A DNA stretch of 20,814 nt from CAUZJO01 sp963580245 (GCA_963580245.1 CAUZJO010000086.1:1-20814); one strand, 5' to 3'. Counted from the first letter of the stretch, positions 1 through 8,316 are shown. Notes: generated by a model from the letters alone, not told the origin. A program made the numbers and translations.

Positions 1-1
1 C

Positions 2-271
2 CCCACGGTCAACCATAGCGCCCGCCCGCGCGAGTGGGCGCGCGACGATGACGGCGACGGCGTGCGCGAGGTCCATTGCAACACCATCGAGGGTTTGTGG
101 ACGGGCGTGCGCAATTTCCTACGCATCTTTCGCGGCGTGAATAAAGTCTATTTGCAGCAATACATTGCCATCTTTGAATGGACGCACAATTCCAAAAAGG
201 TAACCAAGGAATTCCTACGCAACGTCTTGACCTGTAAAACCCCGGCGCTTGTAGAATGCCCAACCACTTGA
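2..271 (+). pseudogene. IS1595/ISXO2-type transposase, C-terminal part (cut by window edge)
   Basis: The frame is open from the first bases of the window to a TGA at 269-271, so the N-terminus lies outside. The translation reads TVNHS near the start and then VHCNTIEGLW, followed by a stretch ending in QQYIAIFEWTHNSKK. This matches the end of the DDE domain of ISXO2-like (IS1595 family) transposases, where the H-x-N-T-x-E-G-x-W motif carries the last acidic catalytic residue and a Y-L-x-x-Y-x-x-x-F-x-x-x-x-N block follows. An ATG at 62 is internal to the domain and is not a real start. The last 15 or so residues do not resemble the family, and the ISKra4 inverted repeat begins 6 bases after the stop, so the 3' end may have been replaced by that insertion. 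Whether the missing 5' part is intact cannot be told from this window. Confidence 0.75.
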
Positions 272-276
272 AGGAA

Positions 277-297
277 GGGCGCATCTTGACACTACTA
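277..297 (+). repeat. Left terminal inverted repeat of the ISKra4-family element
   Basis: It begins GGGCGCATCTTGACACT. The reverse complement of 1697-1717 differs only at two positions (C for T and G for A). It lies 6 bases after the stop codon of the IS1595-type gene and 73 bases before the likely transposase start at 370. Confidence 0.75.
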
Positions 298-369
298 CCG
301 ATTGGTGAGGGAATGGTGGGGTCGCCTCGTGTCGGAGGTTACGATGATCCCATTGAAGTGAGGCCTGTG

Positions 370-1699
370 ATGATGAATGAGAAACCATGCCCAACCGTTT
401 CGCCTTTGGCCCAGGTCGAAATGGAAACCCTGGCCGAAGGACGCGAATGGATGCGTCGCAGACTCCAGTCAAAGTTTCAGCGTCTGGCGCATTGCCAAGG
501 GGCGATTCCCCCCCCCTCGGCGACCAGCCGCTGCGGCCCGTGACTTACCGGCCGCTGACGATCACGACCTCGACCGGAAAGGTCGCGATTAACGCCGCTT
601 AGGGACAAGACCGCCCGACGGGCCGTTGGCTGTCGCCGGTGCGCGAGCTGTGGGGGCTTGAACCACACCAGGTGATGTCGCCGATCCTGGAGGAGAAAAT
701 CCGTTACACGGCGACCGTGACCTACTCCTTTGAGCTCGCCGCGCGGCTGGCGGCCAAGTGGGATTCGCCGGTGGATGATGCGGTCATCCACGACCACGCG
801 CGGCGCAAGGGCACCCAGGCCATGCGCGTGGAGCGAGCGTTGTCGCCCGATACCCGCGGCGAAGTAGTAGCCGAGGCCAAACGCGATGCGCCGCCCGAAA
901 CGTTCTCGCTGGTGATCATGATGGACGGCGCGATGCTGCGCGAGCGCGGACCGGACTGGGGCCTGAAACCGCCGCAGACAAAGGCCAATCGCGGCGCCTG
1001 GCATGAACTCAAGGGTGCGATTATTTACCGTCTGGGCCAGCGCATGAATACCCAATCGGGACGTTGGATGATCCTGGATAAATGTTATGTGGCCTATCGC
1101 GGCGAGCCGTTCGAGTTCGGCCGACGCGTCCACGCCGAGGCGTTGCGTCGCGGCCTGCATCAAGCCGAGAAGGTCTACGTGATCGCCGACGGCGCGGTTT
1201 TGATCTGGAACATCGTGGCCGATCGCTTCGGCCAAGCCACGTGCGGTTTGGATATTCACCACGCGAGCGCGCATCTGTGGGCCGTCGCCCACGACCAGTT
1301 CGGCGAAACCGGCACCGAGGCTCGCGTGTGGGTCGAGCCGTTGCTGCATCAACTCAAACACGGCGCGGAACATGATGTGCTGCAAGCCTTGGAAAACTTG
1401 CGCCAGACGCGCGCCGAGCGTGAACAACCGCGCCGCCCTGTCACGCAACGCGAGATCAACTACGCTGCAAATTCTCAAACCAATTCAACCAGAACCGCGA
1501 ACACCTGCATTACGAACAACTGCATGCCGAGGGCTGCCCGATCGGCTCGGGCGCGATGGAGTCGACGCGCAGCCAATTCCAAGACCGCTTCAAACCCACC
1601 GGCCAGTTCTGGACCCTGCGCGGCGAACAACACCTAATGGCCCTGGACCTGGCCCGCCGCAACAACGACTGGGACGAAATCTGGACCATCGGCGTGTAG
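370..1699 (+). pseudogene. ISKra4-family transposase, broken by two frameshifts and one nonsense codon
   Basis: This encoded a transposase of about 440 residues, the usual family size. The N-terminal piece reads in frame from ATG 370, with the family block LAEGREWMRRRLQSKFQR. At a run of nine C (508-516) the homology moves to another frame, which continues to a TAG at 600-602 where a tyrosine is expected just before GQDRPTGRW. The frame is then open through the DDE core: RELWGLEPHQ, VIMMDGAMLRERG, KVYVIADGA and CGLDIHHASAHLW. Near 1462-1475 homology moves to a third frame that encodes REHLHYEQL, IGSGAMEST, FKPTGQFWT and ARRNNDWDEIW before the TAG at 1697-1699. No canonical slippery heptamer is seen at the second shift. 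With three separate lesions the gene is almost certainly dead. The intact stretch from 639 is only a fragment. Confidence 0.88.
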
Positions 1700-1717
1700 C
1701 AGTGTCGAGATGCGCCC
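1697..1717 (-). repeat. Right terminal inverted repeat of the ISKra4-family element
   Basis: It is the mirror of 277-297 with 19 of 21 bases matching. It overlaps the transposase stop codon, so coding sequence and IS end share bases. One base separates it from the left repeat of the next element. Confidence 0.75.
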
Positions 1718-1718
1718 C

Positions 1719-1743
1719 CATTTAGGCGGCGTAAATAAATAAC
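1719..1743 (+). repeat. Left terminal inverted repeat of the ISAzo13-family element
   Basis: It starts CATTTAGGCGGCGTAAA. Compared with the reverse complement of 2973-2997 it differs at positions 3, 10 and 18 only. It starts one base after the ISKra4 right repeat. Confidence 0.78.
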
Positions 1744-1790
1744 CCTTACAACCATCTTTCTCCATTTTATTATAGTGCAAATGAACAGCG

Positions 1791-2970
1791 ATGACCAGTC
1801 TCATTCAATATTTTTCCCGTGTCTGGCCGCATTTGGATGAGCACGCCCGCCGCCTGGTGGCCGCCGGCAAAGCCGTGGAGCTCGGCCATGGCGGCATTTC
1901 CCTGGTCAGCCGCGCGTGCGGCTTGTCCCGCATCACGCTCACCAAAGGCATTCATGAATTGCAGGGCGCGCCACTTGCCCCGGGCCGGATTCGCCGGGCG
2001 GGCGGCGGACGTCGTAAACTGACGACCAACGACCCCGGATTGTCGCTCGCCCTGGACGGCTTGGTTGAGCCCTTGACGCGCGGTGATCCCCAGTCCCCGT
2101 TGCGCTGGACTTGCAAGAGCACGCGGACGCTGGCGGCGGAGCTGTCGGCCCGGCGCCATCGGATCAGCCATGCCAAGGTCGCTCAACTCCCGCGCGATTC
2201 GGGCTATAGTCTGCAAAGCAACCGGAAGACCGAAGAAGGAAGGGATCATCGGGATCGGGACGCGCAATTCCGGCATATCAACCGAGCGGTCAAACGCGCG
2301 TTGCGGGCGGGAGACCCCGTCATTTCCGTGGACACTAAGAAGAAGGAAGTAATTGGTAATGATCAACACCATGGCCGCCAATGGCGGAAGACACGGACGG
2401 CGGGCAAGGTCAACGGCCACGACTTCCCCGGCCCCGATGTCCCCCGCGCCTATCGGTACGGCATCCATGACATGGGGCGCAACACAGGACTGGTCAATGT
2501 GGGAACCGACCACGACACGGGCGCGAGCGCGGTGGCGTCGATTCGCGGATGGTGGCGCGCCGAAGGACGACAGTTGGTTCCGTGAGCGCGGCGGCGCCGG
2601 CAACGGCTGGCGTCTGCGCCTGTGGAAATGGGAATTGCAGTGCCTGGCCGATCAGACGGGTCCGGTCGTGATGGTCTGCCATTTCGCGCCGGGCACGAGC
2701 AAATGGAACAAGGTGGAGCATCGCTTGTTTTCCTTTATCACGTCGAACTGGCGCGGCGAGCCGTTGCGGGACGATGAGACCGCCGCGGGGTTGATCGCGG
2801 GGACGAGGACGGCGAAAGGATTAAAAGTGACCTGCCGCTTGGATCGTCGTAAATACCGGGTCGGGCGTAAAATCACAGATGAAGAGATTGCCCAGGTCAA
2901 CATCAAGCCCGGGCGATTTCATGGCGAATGGAATTACACGATTCATCCGGGTCACAAAGTCGAGTTGTAA
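1791..2970 (+). pseudogene. ISAzo13-family transposase with internal deletion and frameshift
   Basis: Reading starts at ATG 1791. The first frame encodes the N-terminal block WPHLDEHARRLVAAGKA, then SPLRWTCKSTRTLAAEL, SLQSNRKTEEG and VISVDTKKKE, which carries the first catalytic Asp. It continues to GIHDMGRNTGLVNVG and SIRGWWRAEG and then hits a TGA at 2583-2585. Homology resumes in another frame at GGAGNGWRLRLWKWELQ, followed by HFAPGTSKWNKVEHRLF with the final catalytic Glu, and NWRGEPL, ending at TAA 2968-2970. The stretch that should lie between these blocks, of the type LLITAD before GGSNG, is absent. The frame change therefore comes with loss of roughly 25-30 bases including the second catalytic Asp. 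The product would be inactive even if read through. Total length otherwise fits the family. Confidence 0.87.
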
Positions 2971-2972
2971 AT

Positions 2973-2997
2973 GTTATTTCTTTACGCTGCCTAAGTG
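2973..2997 (-). repeat. Right terminal inverted repeat of the ISAzo13-family element
   Basis: Read on the minus strand it begins CACTTAGGCAGCGTAAAG and pairs with 1719-1743 at 22 of 25 positions. It lies 2 bases after the transposase stop codon. From here to the end of the next gene (2998-3145) I see no gene. Confidence 0.78.
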
Positions 2998-3145
2998 CTC
3001 CAAAGGGTTCAATCCGGGACTCATTCAGGGGTTGCACCTCGGGTTCTATCAAGAATCCTGATCGTGATGAATCTGGCACGATTGGACAAGCCTTCTCTTT
3101 GGGTCGCTTCCACGCTGGACGCGACAGTTGATGCTCGATCCTGGA

Positions 3146-5185
3146 TCACCACATGGAATTCATTTTCCAGATATCAAGGTTCTTAACCTTGGTCGCGCCG
3201 CCGGCGGAGAACAATTCGATTCCGGAATCTTCTTCGTGCGCTGAAAAGCCCTTGGTATAGACGACCCAATCATTGGCGAAAACTTCCATGATATTTCGAT
3301 CGATGAAGATATGAAGCCGCAGCGAGGACTCGCCTTCCAGCAGGTCCGCGGGAATCTTTTCGCCGTCCACGACCAGGCGATTACCATCGCAGGTGATGGG
3401 AATAAAGCGAGTCCCATCATCCGAGCGGCACACCCTGAGTCCGAAGACCTCCGCCGAACCCGGAATGAATTCGACCTTGATCTCAAGCATGTTTTCCCGC
3501 ATGTCGTTATACAGTCGGGATTCATCCATGAGATCCAAGTTGGAAGCGGTGACGTGCTCGCCGCGCAACGCGGACAGGGCTTCGATCGGCCGCTGGGCCA
3601 GCTTGCCGTCCGGCCGCAGGCTGATCACGCGCGGCAGGGAGCTGCCGCCCGGCGCCAACCCGATGTAGATCATCCTGCCGTCCTTGTCCCTGAAGGGCGT
3701 GCAGCCATAGAATTGACCCGTATATTCGGCGTGGCCGTGCACCTTTGGGATGTGTTTTTCCGAGCCGACAAAATCAAGGAAACCATGCACTTCAGGTTGG
3801 AAGATATGGTTATCCCAGTCGAAGGCGCCCGTAAAGTACTGGGTCGGCCCGAACGGCTCGAAGACGACGACCCATTTGTCCCCGAGCTGAAACATTTCAG
3901 GCTCCTCCCACCCGCTCGTCTCGGCGGTATAAGGGATGCTGACAAACTCCCACTCGACCAGGTCGTCCGAGACGTGCAGGGAAAAACACCCCCGGTATTC
4001 GTCGCCGACTTTTCTCTTGCCGCCCAGGACCATGTACCAACGATCTTGATACTTGAACACACTGCAATCCGTCTCGTGGGTCATCGGATTCACAGGCGTT
4101 TCCGTAACGACCGGGTTGGCCTCGATTTTCCGCCAGTTCAACAAATCCGCGTCCCCCACGGCCGTCATCTGGTCCATTTTGCGTTCCGAGCTGCGGCTGG
4201 TGTAGAACACTCTCGGCACTCCGCTGTCATCAATCACAGCGGCCCCGGCGGCACAGTAATGCTCGCCGTTGTCCTCAGATGGCCAAATCGCGACCGGTAG
4301 GTCTTCCCAGTGGACCAGGTCTTTTGATCGCGCGTGTTTCCAAAACTTGTGGGGATAAACGATTTTTGCGGGATCCCAGAACGGATCAAAAATCCAAAAA
4401 AGGTGATAGTATCCGTCATGATAAACGCACGTCGGGCCGCCGAAGCCGAAGACGGCCGGCCTGTAATGGTAACCACGGCGGGGCGCCGCCGCCTCCTCCT
4501 CCCTCTGGACGTTCTCATTTGCCCGGCGCAGGATATCGGCGTTGTGCAGAAGATCTTTCCGTGGTCGGTCGCTCTGGGTCAACTGATCGATGCAAATGAA
4601 GCCGTCCGGCGCGCGGCTGTTATCGACGATTCGAATCTGAATCGTTTTGCCCTTCAAGGACCGGACATCCCAGGTGGCCCATTCCATCCCGACGTTGCCC
4701 CGCGGCGACAGGCCCGGTCCAGTTGTCGTGCGGAGCGCGACTTTTTTTCCGACCGCCATGTTTTGCAAGTAGGCGTTCAAGGTTCCAAAGGTGTACATCA
4801 GCTCATCGGGATCCGCGAGGAGTGTCACGATACATTCATCCCCCCAAAAATCCTTTGGTTGTTTCGTTTCCCGTTTGCCGAGGTGATATCCGCCGCCGAT
4901 CAGAAAGTTGATATAGTCCCGCTCGACGACAAAAGACGGCGAGATGAGCACGCCCGTCGCCTGACTGCCGCCAAGATGGGAGGAAATGAATCTTTCTCCC
5001 AGGAAACCTGAAACCCAAGGTTGACCCGCGAGGCCTGCTCGCGCCGGACCGGGGCCGAACGCATCTCCCGACACATGCCAGGTTCCAAAACCGTCCTGTT
5101 CGAAATCACCGATGAGGATATCCCCGGCATCAGCGGATATCACAAGCAGGAAAATCAATACGATACAACTGATGATGAATCTCAT
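3146..5185 (-). CDS. Secreted GH32-like protein with N-terminal beta-sandwich module; nucleophile motif absent
   Basis: 679 residues. A Sec signal peptide (1-20, cleavage likely after SADA) is followed by a module at about 21-205 (GDFEQDGFGTWHVSG, AFGPGPARAG, INFLIGGG, IQIRIVDNS) known ahead of planctomycete and Bacteroidetes levanase-type GH32 enzymes. Residues 238-530 resemble the five-bladed GH32 propeller and 540-675 its C-terminal sandwich (DRNIMEVFAND). The GH32 stabiliser Asp matches D373 (ETDCSVF) and the acid/base Glu matches E427 (WEEPEMF). Where NDPNG with the nucleophile Asp should be, before VYHDGYYHLFW, the sequence is FGFGGPTC (246-253), without Asp. A fructan hydrolase role is therefore doubtful; it may bind sugar, use another mechanism or act on another substrate. 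The start at 5185 has the Shine-Dalgarno AGGTG 5 bases upstream. The gene is divergent from the symporter, suggesting shared substrate or regulation. Confidence 0.85.
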   Translation of the reverse strand: MRFIISCIVLIFLLVISADAGDILIGDFEQDGFGTWHVSGDAFGPGPARAGLAGQPWVSGFLGERFISSHLGGSQATGVLISPSFVVERDYINFLIGGGYHLGKRETKQPKDFWGDECIVTLLADPDELMYTFGTLNAYLQNMAVGKKVALRTTTGPGLSPRGNVGMEWATWDVRSLKGKTIQIRIVDNSRAPDGFICIDQLTQSDRPRKDLLHNADILRRANENVQREEEAAAPRRGYHYRPAVFGFGGPTCVYHDGYYHLFWIFDPFWDPAKIVYPHKFWKHARSKDLVHWEDLPVAIWPSEDNGEHYCAAGAAVIDDSGVPRVFYTSRSSERKMDQMTAVGDADLLNWRKIEANPVVTETPVNPMTHETDCSVFKYQDRWYMVLGGKRKVGDEYRGCFSLHVSDDLVEWEFVSIPYTAETSGWEEPEMFQLGDKWVVVFEPFGPTQYFTGAFDWDNHIFQPEVHGFLDFVGSEKHIPKVHGHAEYTGQFYGCTPFRDKDGRMIYIGLAPGGSSLPRVISLRPDGKLAQRPIEALSALRGEHVTASNLDLMDESRLYNDMRENMLEIKVEFIPGSAEVFGLRVCRSDDGTRFIPITCDGNRLVVDGEKIPADLLEGESSLRLHIFIDRNIMEVFANDWVVYTKGFSAHEEDSGIELFSAGGATKVKNLDIWKMNSMW

Positions 5186-5631
5186 GACTCACCTACTCTT
5201 ATCTGTTCAGTGATCATTCTTACATGCGTACTCGTGATAATGATAATTACCATTTCAATCTTCCTATTTCTATTAGTTTACATTACGGCCATGTTGACCC
5301 GGCCTATTCGGATCATCTCAACCGAGACTCCCCGTTTGATCTTTCATGAGGCCGTCTTATCGTTCCAACTGAGGTGATTCTCATCACTTCTCGACTAAGG
5401 TTCAAGCGAATTCCGCCCCAGGCGGGCTTCTCGACGTGATTGCCCTCAGAACGGGTGCCTTGTTTACGTGGGACATGACTTTTATTCAAAACCAGGTTGA
5501 CCACACGGAGCGCCGGCGCTACAGTTGAGCCGCCGAATAATCCTATGGAGAAGAGTGGCTAAGTGCCGCAGACTATATGTCTCTTTAGATTCACACATGT
5601 TCGTAGCCGCACGGTACAGCTGAACTAACTC
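5186..5631. other. Divergent intergenic region between the GH32-like gene and the symporter
   Basis: 446 bases with no credible gene. The part nearest the GH32-like gene (about 5195-5290) is markedly AT-rich compared with the rest of the window and holds a direct repeat GATAATGATAAT at about 5236-5247, suitable for a promoter or operator for the minus-strand gene. The part nearest the symporter contains one sigma-70-like promoter candidate, listed separately. I recognise no riboswitch or known operator. Confidence 0.5.
5497..5525 (+). promoter_or_regulatory. Candidate sigma-70-type promoter for the SSS symporter
   Basis: TTGACC (5497-5502, 5 of 6 to consensus) is followed after exactly 17 bases by TACAGT (5520-5525, 4 of 6). 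It lies 107 bases upstream of the symporter start. This is pattern matching in a GC-rich genome of unknown sigma-factor preference, so it is only a candidate. Confidence 0.3.
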
Positions 5632-7320
5632 ATGGAACTAATTGACTGGCTCATCGTCCTTATCGTCAACGGTGCCGTGATCGTCTACGGCTTTTATCTC
5701 GCCCGTGGGACGCGCAGCAGCAACGAGTGGTTCCTGGGTAATCGGGCACTCGGCTGGTGGGCCATCGGGCTGTCGATGTTCGCGACCAACGTCGACAATT
5801 TCGATATCGTGTCGAATGTGGGCCTTACTTATAGAGAAGGCATTCACGTCCTGGCCGCGCACGCGTTTGGATTGTCCGTTGGGGGCATCCTGGCAGCCTT
5901 TTTCGTGATTCCGACCATCTATCGCGCTGGCTATTACACCAACTCCGAGTACCTCGAGGATCGCTTCGGGCCGGCGACGCGGGTGATCAGCGCCCTGATC
6001 CAGATCGAGTACCGCACCTTCGTGCTCGGCATGATGGTCTACGCGATCTACCTGATGCTGACGACGATGATCGAACTGCCTAAAGCGACGTCGTGGTCGT
6101 TCGTCATCTTGCTGGTCGTCTTCGCCGCGATTTACACGGCGTGGGGAGGCTTGAAGACGGTTGTGATGACCGACGCCTTTCAGAGCGTGATCTTGATGGT
6201 CGGCACGCTGGTGATCTTCTTCGTCGTGTGGAAGGCGGTCGGGGGTTGGTCGGGGATGCTCGCCACGCTTGAGACCATGGTCACCGACGATGGAGAGAAC
6301 GCGTCAAAACTGGTTCACATCGGCCAGTACCGGGGGACCCACGGTGCCACGTCGCCCTACCTCGTCGTCTTGGGCTGGGTGATCATATGCTGTGGCTATT
6401 GGACCGTGAACCACACCCAAACGATGCGCCTGATGGGATCGCGTTCAATCTGGGACATGAAGATGGCGGTGCTCATCGGCGTCGGTTTGAGCGTGCCGGT
6501 CATGATCGCGGTGCTGCTCCTCGGGCCTTTCGGCAGGGCGTTGGACGCGAATATCGAGCGCCCGGACCAGCTCTTCCCCTATCTGGCCAAAGAGTATCTG
6601 ACGACCGGCTTGCGAGGCGTGGTGATCGCCGGCCTCGTGGCGGCCGCCGTCAGCACGTTCGATTCGATCAGTTCGGCGTTGTCGGCGGTCTTTACAAGGG
6701 ACATTTACGCCCGGTTCTTTGTTCGCGATCAGCCCGATAAACACTACGTCGTCGTGGGCCGGATCGCCACTCCGGCCATCCTGGCGCTCGGGTTCGTCTA
6801 CCTGCCCTTCATCATGTCTAAGTCAACGATGATGAGCGCCTTCACGTCGATGATCTCGGTATTCGTGACGCCTTTGGTGATCGTCTACGTGGCGGGCGCC
6901 ATGACGCGGGCCCACCGCCGTAGCGGACTCATCGGGCTTCTGGCCGGTTCGACTTATGGCCTGGTCGCGTTCCTGAGCAGGGAGGCGCAAGAGAAGGCTG
7001 AATGGGTCATAAATTGGATTCCGGACTGGACCGCTGCTCTCCCCAACTGGTGCGTGGGACACTGGGAGGCCTACATCTGGTCGGTGGGCTTTACCGCTCT
7101 GGCGATCGCGATCGTGACGTTGTGTTACGGACGAACTACGATCGAGGACCATTCGACCCAGTCGGGCGTGGGCGGATGGCTCGAAAGAAGCCGCCAGGAG
7201 CTGTCGCCGGTGCGTGAACACCCCTTCAGCCACGAACTACCCGTGATATTGCAGCCTCGGTGGTACGCGATTTTGCTCCTAGGAGTGACCGCCTACCTCG
7301 TCTTTTGGGTTTTTTGGTAA
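5632..7320 (+). CDS. SSS-family sodium/solute symporter
   Basis: 562 residues, the usual size for the sodium:solute symporter family (SLC5-like), which couples uptake of sugars, amino acids, carboxylates or similar solutes to sodium entry at the inner membrane. The protein is strongly hydrophobic, with about 13 membrane segments, beginning at residues 4-22. Family signs are the early block SSNEWFLGNRALGWWAIGLSMFATN, a YTAWGGLKTVVMTDAFQ block near residue 165-185, and AAAVSTFDSISSALSAVFTRDIY near 340-360 before the cytoplasmic loop, where SSS proteins coordinate sodium. The C-terminal hydrophobic end (YLVFWVFW) suggests a final membrane helix. The substrate cannot be read from sequence. It is divergent from the secreted GH32-like gene, and such pairings often reflect uptake of the sugar released outside. 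The start lacks a clear Shine-Dalgarno sequence. Confidence 0.9.
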   Translation: MELIDWLIVLIVNGAVIVYGFYLARGTRSSNEWFLGNRALGWWAIGLSMFATNVDNFDIVSNVGLTYREGIHVLAAHAFGLSVGGILAAFFVIPTIYRAGYYTNSEYLEDRFGPATRVISALIQIEYRTFVLGMMVYAIYLMLTTMIELPKATSWSFVILLVVFAAIYTAWGGLKTVVMTDAFQSVILMVGTLVIFFVVWKAVGGWSGMLATLETMVTDDGENASKLVHIGQYRGTHGATSPYLVVLGWVIICCGYWTVNHTQTMRLMGSRSIWDMKMAVLIGVGLSVPVMIAVLLLGPFGRALDANIERPDQLFPYLAKEYLTTGLRGVVIAGLVAAAVSTFDSISSALSAVFTRDIYARFFVRDQPDKHYVVVGRIATPAILALGFVYLPFIMSKSTMMSAFTSMISVFVTPLVIVYVAGAMTRAHRRSGLIGLLAGSTYGLVAFLSREAQEKAEWVINWIPDWTAALPNWCVGHWEAYIWSVGFTALAIAIVTLCYGRTTIEDHSTQSGVGGWLERSRQELSPVREHPFSHELPVILQPRWYAILLLGVTAYLVFWVFW

Positions 7321-7383
7321 GGCGCCGGGACGACATGGCGCGGCACGGGTTCAGCCTTTGTTTGCCCACCGATCTCTCCCCGC

Positions 7384-8316
7384 TTATGACGGCAATTCAG
7401 GCGCGCCCGAGATATAGGGTTTCAACGCGGCGTAGATGGCAAAGTTCATGGGAGTATCGATTCCGTGCTCGCGCCCCACGCGGACGATCGTGCCATTGAG
7501 AGCTTCCAACTCGAGGCGCTTCCCATTGATCAGATCGTAATACAACGAAGGCCGATGAGTCGGCGGCACTTTATTGGTTACGAAGTCCAGTATCTCGTCA
7601 AAAAACCCCTCCGATAGTGTGACGCCTGTGGCCTCGGCTACCGCCATCCCCTCACGCAAGGCTCTCACGCTCATCTCTTTGGTTTCCGGGCACGCGAGCA
7701 CCGGCCCGGAAGGCAGTCGAGTGAGCACCTCAACGCTCGCGAACGCGCAAAACGCGACGCACTTTTCCCATATGTGGGTGAGAATATTCGACCGCAGTTC
7801 GACCTTGGCTCCCGCGTTTTGTAATGTCTTGACCCATTGCTTCAGACGCGGGCCCACTTCGCCCTGGCGCTCACCAAAGATCGTCACGCCCTCATTGCGG
7901 ACATCGATCACGCCGGGCTTTTCAAGCACTGAATGCAGGTAGCTCGCGCCCGCGAAGAAGTGTCCGCGCCCCACTAACCGTTCGATCCGGTCCACGCTAT
8001 CCACGCCGTTCTGCACCGATGTAATCATGGTGTCGGAGCCCACGATGGGCAGGATCGACTTCGCCGCCGCCTCGGTGTCATAGGTCTTGACGCAGAACAT
8101 GAGAAAGTCCACCGTTCCGATTTCGGCCGGATCATCAGTCGCATTCACGGGGATGTTGAATTCCGCCGAGCTCACCGGCTTGACCGTCAAACCGTTGGCC
8201 TTGATCGCCTTCAGCTGCTTTCCCCGAGCGATAAACGTCACATCCTCCCTGGCCCTGGCCAGCATCCCTCCATAGTATCCCCCCTGGCCTCCGGCCCCTA
8301 GGATGGCTATGCGCAT
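7384..8316 (-). CDS. Ketopantoate reductase-like (PanE/ApbA family) NAD(P)-dependent dehydrogenase
   Basis: 310 residues from ATG at 8316, which has a strong GGAGGT Shine-Dalgarno 5 bases upstream. The frame stays open upstream to 8538, but that extension has no family similarity. The N-terminus is a Rossmann fold with GAGGQGG at 7-13. Ketopantoate reductase landmarks are K77 in CVKTYDT, N103 in SVQNG, a Lys in the helix HIWEKCVAF (K185, the proton donor position) and E269 in the LELEALNG block. The usual Asn-rich pattern after the catalytic Lys is replaced by AFCAFAS, so the substrate may be another 2-keto or 3-hydroxy acid rather than ketopantoate. It catalyses reversible reduction of such acids in the cytoplasm. 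It has no pantothenate genes beside it; its neighbours suggest a catabolic role. It converges on the symporter with only 63 bases between. Confidence 0.85.
   Translation of the reverse strand: MRIAILGAGGQGGYYGGMLARAREDVTFIARGKQLKAIKANGLTVKPVSSAEFNIPVNATDDPAEIGTVDFLMFCVKTYDTEAAAKSILPIVGSDTMITSVQNGVDSVDRIERLVGRGHFFAGASYLHSVLEKPGVIDVRNEGVTIFGERQGEVGPRLKQWVKTLQNAGAKVELRSNILTHIWEKCVAFCAFASVEVLTRLPSGPVLACPETKEMSVRALREGMAVAEATGVTLSEGFFDEILDFVTNKVPPTHRPSLYYDLINGKRLELEALNGTIVRVGREHGIDTPMNFAIYAALKPYISGAPELPS

Larger units (their letters stand above)
277..1717 (+). mobile_element. ISKra4-family insertion sequence, complete ends, inactivated
   Basis: A 21-base inverted repeat (19 of 21 identical) is visible at 277-297 and 1697-1717; both carry the core GGGCGCATCT-y-GACACT when read inward. 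The repeats enclose an approximately 1.44 kb unit whose only gene is a broken ISKra4-type transposase. The transposase stop codon (1697-1699) lies within the right repeat. I could not identify a convincing target duplication: the left flank is the end of an IS1595-type gene and the right flank is the next IS. The repeats could extend a few bases beyond the limits given. Confidence 0.8.
1719..2997 (+). mobile_element. ISAzo13-family insertion sequence, complete ends, inactivated
   Basis: Imperfect 25-base inverted repeats (22 of 25 identical) sit at 1719-1743 and 2973-2997, with the shared core GGC-r-GCGTAAA-k-AAATAAC read inward. Between them lies one ISAzo13-type transposase gene, giving a unit of about 1.28 kb, a normal size for this group. 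No clear target-site duplication is visible next to the ends. The transposase is internally deleted, so the copy should not move by itself. Confidence 0.82.

Noticed and set aside
477..1478. 333-residue minus-strand open frame opposite the ISKra4 transposase
   Set aside because: It is the antisense of clear transposase homology, arginine-, histidine- and glutamine-rich, with no recognisable domain; long antisense frames are common in GC-rich DNA.
1455..1480. Programmed -1 frameshift in the ISKra4 transposase
   Set aside because: Some members of the family may use frameshifting, but I see no X-XXY-YYZ slippery heptamer at the crossing, and the same gene has a nonsense codon and another shift.
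3000..3030. T-arm-like GGTTCAATCC suggesting a tRNA
   Set aside because: The flanking bases do not pair as a T stem and no acceptor or anticodon arm can be drawn.
3311..4300. 329-residue plus-strand open frame opposite the GH32-like gene
   Set aside because: It overlaps a full-length protein with signal peptide and conserved domains and has no family resemblance of its own.
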